Part shown: piece by piece, positions 61,935-64,000 of the stretch
How positions within the stretch are numbered: position 1 is the stretch's first letter
Layout: each line of letters starts with the position of its first letter
From: a bacterium
GTDB taxonomy: Bacteria; Planctomycetota; Planctomycetia; Planctomycetales; Planctomycetaceae
NCBI GenBank assembly: GCA_016125225.1
Contig: WGME01000002.1
Coordinates: forward strand, 1-64,000
Direction of reading: 5' to 3'
Length of the DNA: 64,000 nt
Notes under the pieces: generated by a model
Database searches by the model: none
The model's input: only the letters and a program-made list of their open reading frames with translations
What the model was told of the DNA's origin: nothing
Program-made: the position numbers and the translations under genes

Positions 61935-64000
61935 ATGACGATCCGCGTCGCTCTGAATCATCGTACGGCTTACCACTACGATCAATTGGTGGGATTAGGC
62001 CCGCAGGTCATCCGCCTGCGACCGGCTCCCCATTGCCGCACCCCTGTCCGCAGTTACTCGCTGAAAGTTGAGCCAGCAGAGCACTTCTGCAACTGGCAGC
62101 AGGATCCCCACGGCAATTTTCTGGCCCGGTACGTCTTTCCCAAGCAGACGCGGAAGTTCACCATTGAAGTCGATCTGGTCGCCGACCTGACCGTGATCAA
62201 TCCCTTCGACTTCTTCATCGAGAGTTCCGCCGAAGTCTTCCCGTTCAAATATGAAGCGTGGCTGGAAAAGGAACTCAAACCCTTTCTGGAAAAGGAGTTC
62301 CCGGGTCCACGGCTGCAGGCGTATCTGAGTCAGATCGATCGAAAAGAGCGGAAAACCATCGATTTCCTCGTCGAGCTGAATCAGCGGTTGAACCAGGAAA
62401 TCAGCTATCTCATTCGGATGGAGCCCGGGGTTCAGACACCGGAGGAAACCTTGGCACTGGGGTCAGGGTCGTGTCGTGATTCGGCTTGGCTGTTGGTCCA
62501 ACTTCTCCGGCATCTCGGGTTGGCTTCCCGATTTGTATCGGGGTATCTCATCCAACTCACCCCCGACGTGAAATCACTGGATGGTCCATCGGGCACCGAG
62601 CACGACTTCACCGACCTGCATGCCTGGTGCGAGGTCTACCTTCCCGGAGCTGGCTGGATTGGCCTCGACGCGACATCGGGGTTGCTCTGTGGTGAGGGGC
62701 ATTTGCCCGTCGCCTGCACCCCTGACCCTGTCAGTGCGGCTCCGATTACAGGTTCGGTGGATGACGCCGAAGTCGACTTCAGTTTCTCGATGACTGTGAC
62801 GCGCATCCACGAAGATCCGCGTGTGACGAAGCCCTACACCGATGACCAATGGCGTGCGATCGAAAAACTGGGCCACGATGTCGACCGTCGCCTGAAAAAG
62901 GGAGACGTGCGTCTGACGATGGGGGGCGAGCCGACCTTCGTTTCCGTCGACGACATGCAGGGAGATGAATGGAATACGGCGGCGATGGGTCCCACCAAGC
63001 GCGATCGGGCCGATGTGCTGATCCGCCGTTTGCGCGAGAAGTTTGCTCCCGGCGCCGTGCTGCATTACGGACAGGGCAAGTGGTATCCGGGCGAATCTCT
63101 GCCACGCTGGGCGTTCGCCTGTTACTGGCGGAAAGACGGCGAGCCCTTATGGCAAGATCCACAATGGCTGGCGAATGAAGCGACGAAATACTCGTATACC
63201 GTGGCCGATGCCGAACTCTTCTCGGCCACCCTCGCCGATCGCCTGGAGATCGATCAACGCTGGATTGTTCCGGCTTATGAAGACGTGGCCCATTACATCC
63301 TGCAGGAACGGCGATTGCCCATCGACGTTCGTCACATCAAGAACGATCTGAAAGATCCGGAAGAACGAGAGCGGTTAGCCCGCTTGATCGAGCAAGGCTT
63401 GGGTAATCCCACGGGATGTGTCATTCCCATCCGCCGGCAGTGGTGGCAGGCTCAGCCGCGCTGGGTGAGTGGTCCGTGGCCCGTGCGTCGCGAGAAGATG
63501 TTCCTGCTACCGGGCGACTCTCCCATGGGTTTCCGGTTGCCGCTCGATTCGCTTCCCGCCACCACCAAAGTTGGACCCTACGGGGAGTTGTACGAAGCCG
63601 ACCCGTTACCAGATCGTCCGCCGCTGACGGTGCCACCGCGTCGCACCAAGCAGCAATCCATCGCGGGTGCCCCTGCCGTTGGTGGAACCGGGCCGGGCGG
63701 ACAGATTCAGCATGAACAACCGGCCCCGCAGAAGAAAGACCGCGAACGCGATCCGAATGCACCACTGGAAGGTTATATGGTGCGGACGGCGATGTGCATT
63801 GAACCCCGGAATGGCCGGTTGCACGTCTTCCTGCCGCCGCTGGAAACCGCCGACGACTTCGTGGACTTGATGGCAGCGATTGAAGATACCGCCAGCGAAC
63901 TCCAGATGCCGGTTTCGCTGGAAGGTTATACGCCGCCTTACGATCCTCGGTTGCAACAGATCAAAGTCACGCCCGACCCCGGCGTGGTGGAAGTCAATAT
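61935..64000 (+). CDS. Transglutaminase-DUF2126 protein, N-terminal part (runs off the right edge)
   Basis: At least 688 residues from ATG 61935, open to the window edge. TIRVALNHRTAYHYDQLVGLGPQVIRLRPAPHCRTPVRSYSLKV is the N-terminal transglutaminase-associated beta-sandwich. The transglutaminase domain has C180 in LGSGSCRDSAWLLVQLLRHLGLASRFVSGYL, H229 in TDLHAWCEVYLPGAGWIGLD and D245 in the same segment. From about residue 320 (RVTKPYTDDQWRAIEKLGHDVDRRLKKGDVRLTMGGEPTFVS) it is DUF2126, known from large proteins of this kind in proteobacteria and planctomycetes. No signal peptide. The function is unknown; such proteins are often encoded with an alpha-E and an ATP-grasp protein, which may lie to the right. 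Confidence 0.9.
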   Translation, partial: MTIRVALNHRTAYHYDQLVGLGPQVIRLRPAPHCRTPVRSYSLKVEPAEHFCNWQQDPHGNFLARYVFPKQTRKFTIEVDLVADLTVINPFDFFIESSAEVFPFKYEAWLEKELKPFLEKEFPGPRLQAYLSQIDRKERKTIDFLVELNQRLNQEISYLIRMEPGVQTPEETLALGSGSCRDSAWLLVQLLRHLGLASRFVSGYLIQLTPDVKSLDGPSGTEHDFTDLHAWCEVYLPGAGWIGLDATSGLLCGEGHLPVACTPDPVSAAPITGSVDDAEVDFSFSMTVTRIHEDPRVTKPYTDDQWRAIEKLGHDVDRRLKKGDVRLTMGGEPTFVSVDDMQGDEWNTAAMGPTKRDRADVLIRRLREKFAPGAVLHYGQGKWYPGESLPRWAFACYWRKDGEPLWQDPQWLANEATKYSYTVADAELFSATLADRLEIDQRWIVPAYEDVAHYILQERRLPIDVRHIKNDLKDPEERERLARLIEQGLGNPTGCVIPIRRQWWQAQPRWVSGPWPVRREKMFLLPGDSPMGFRLPLDSLPATTKVGPYGELYEADPLPDRPPLTVPPRRTKQQSIAGAPAVGGTGPGGQIQHEQPAPQKKDRERDPNAPLEGYMVRTAMCIEPRNGRLHVFLPPLETADDFVDLMAAIEDTASELQMPVSLEGYTPPYDPRLQQIKVTPDPGVVEVN

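Overview
The window looks like a chromosomal segment of a planctomycete (Planctomycetota, Planctomycetaceae-like); this is inferred from gene content, not from a phylogeny. The signs are an LpxA homologue (Gram-negative-type envelope), a sulfatase together with a formylglycine-generating-enzyme-like lipoprotein, a CsrA-like regulator behind a sigma-54-type promoter, a soluble-domain-rich Ser/Thr kinase, a 3000-residue exported beta-helix protein, long Pro-rich exported proteins of unknown function, and many palindromic intergenic elements. No rRNA, tRNA, CRISPR array, transposase or phage gene was found. About 45 protein genes are supported; two of them run off the ends.

Layout. 1-3.2 kb: 5' part of fusA (minus), then a DUF457/YdjM-like membrane hydrolase and a CvpA-like protein. 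3.2-6.5 kb: a small secreted Cys-repeat protein, a csrA-like gene with a -24/-12 promoter, and an exported S41 protease. 6.9-15.9 kb: one giant exported protein with an N-terminal beta-barrel-like region followed by a right-handed beta-helix (inverse-autotransporter-like order). 16-21.8 kb: CstA, a multi-pass membrane protein, an orphan MotB/OmpA-like protein and an EboE-like TIM barrel. 21.9-25.3 kb: ECF sigma factor, membrane-anchored putative anti-sigma factor and a coiled-coil protein. 25.4-29.5 kb: 2-hydroxyacid dehydrogenase, Ser/Thr kinase and a lipoprotein with the FGE active-site cysteines. 29.7-35.1 kb: exported Pro-rich protein, TPR/HExxH protein and exported alpha/beta hydrolase. 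35.2-45 kb: DapA-like enzyme, sulfite reductase hemoprotein, transglutaminase, LpxA, YadS/TRIC-like channel, Tat-exported beta-propeller, MutM and ApgM. 45.7-50.2 kb: GntR - ABC ATPase - ABC permease operon with a clear palindromic operator. 50.3-55.5 kb: BON protein, GH63-like glucosidase and sulfatase. 55.7-58.2 kb: ABM monooxygenase, four-helix-bundle (S23) gene between inverted repeats, and ilvD. 58.4-64 kb: tandem NPCBM protein, zinc ribbon protein, FolD and the start of a transglutaminase/DUF2126 protein.

How the parts relate. Most genes are single housekeeping or envelope genes in short units rather than one pathway. Convincing functional units are sigma/anti-sigma (42 bp apart), GntR/ABC (ATGA overlap) and probably the TPR-peptidase/hydrolase pair. 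Sulfatase plus FGE-like protein are compatible partners but lie 25 kb apart.

The most interesting non-coding signals are: (i) a three-copy palindromic element, two copies of which bracket mutM in opposite orientation; (ii) a two-copy stem-loop with a compensatory base-pair change; (iii) inverted repeats that enclose the S23 four-helix-bundle gene and overlap the end of the preceding gene; (iv) the sigma-54-type promoter of the csrA-like gene; (v) the GntR operator overlapping its own promoter. No complete, clearly new multi-gene system was recognised; the giant type-Ve-like protein and the S23 cassette are the best candidates for follow-up.
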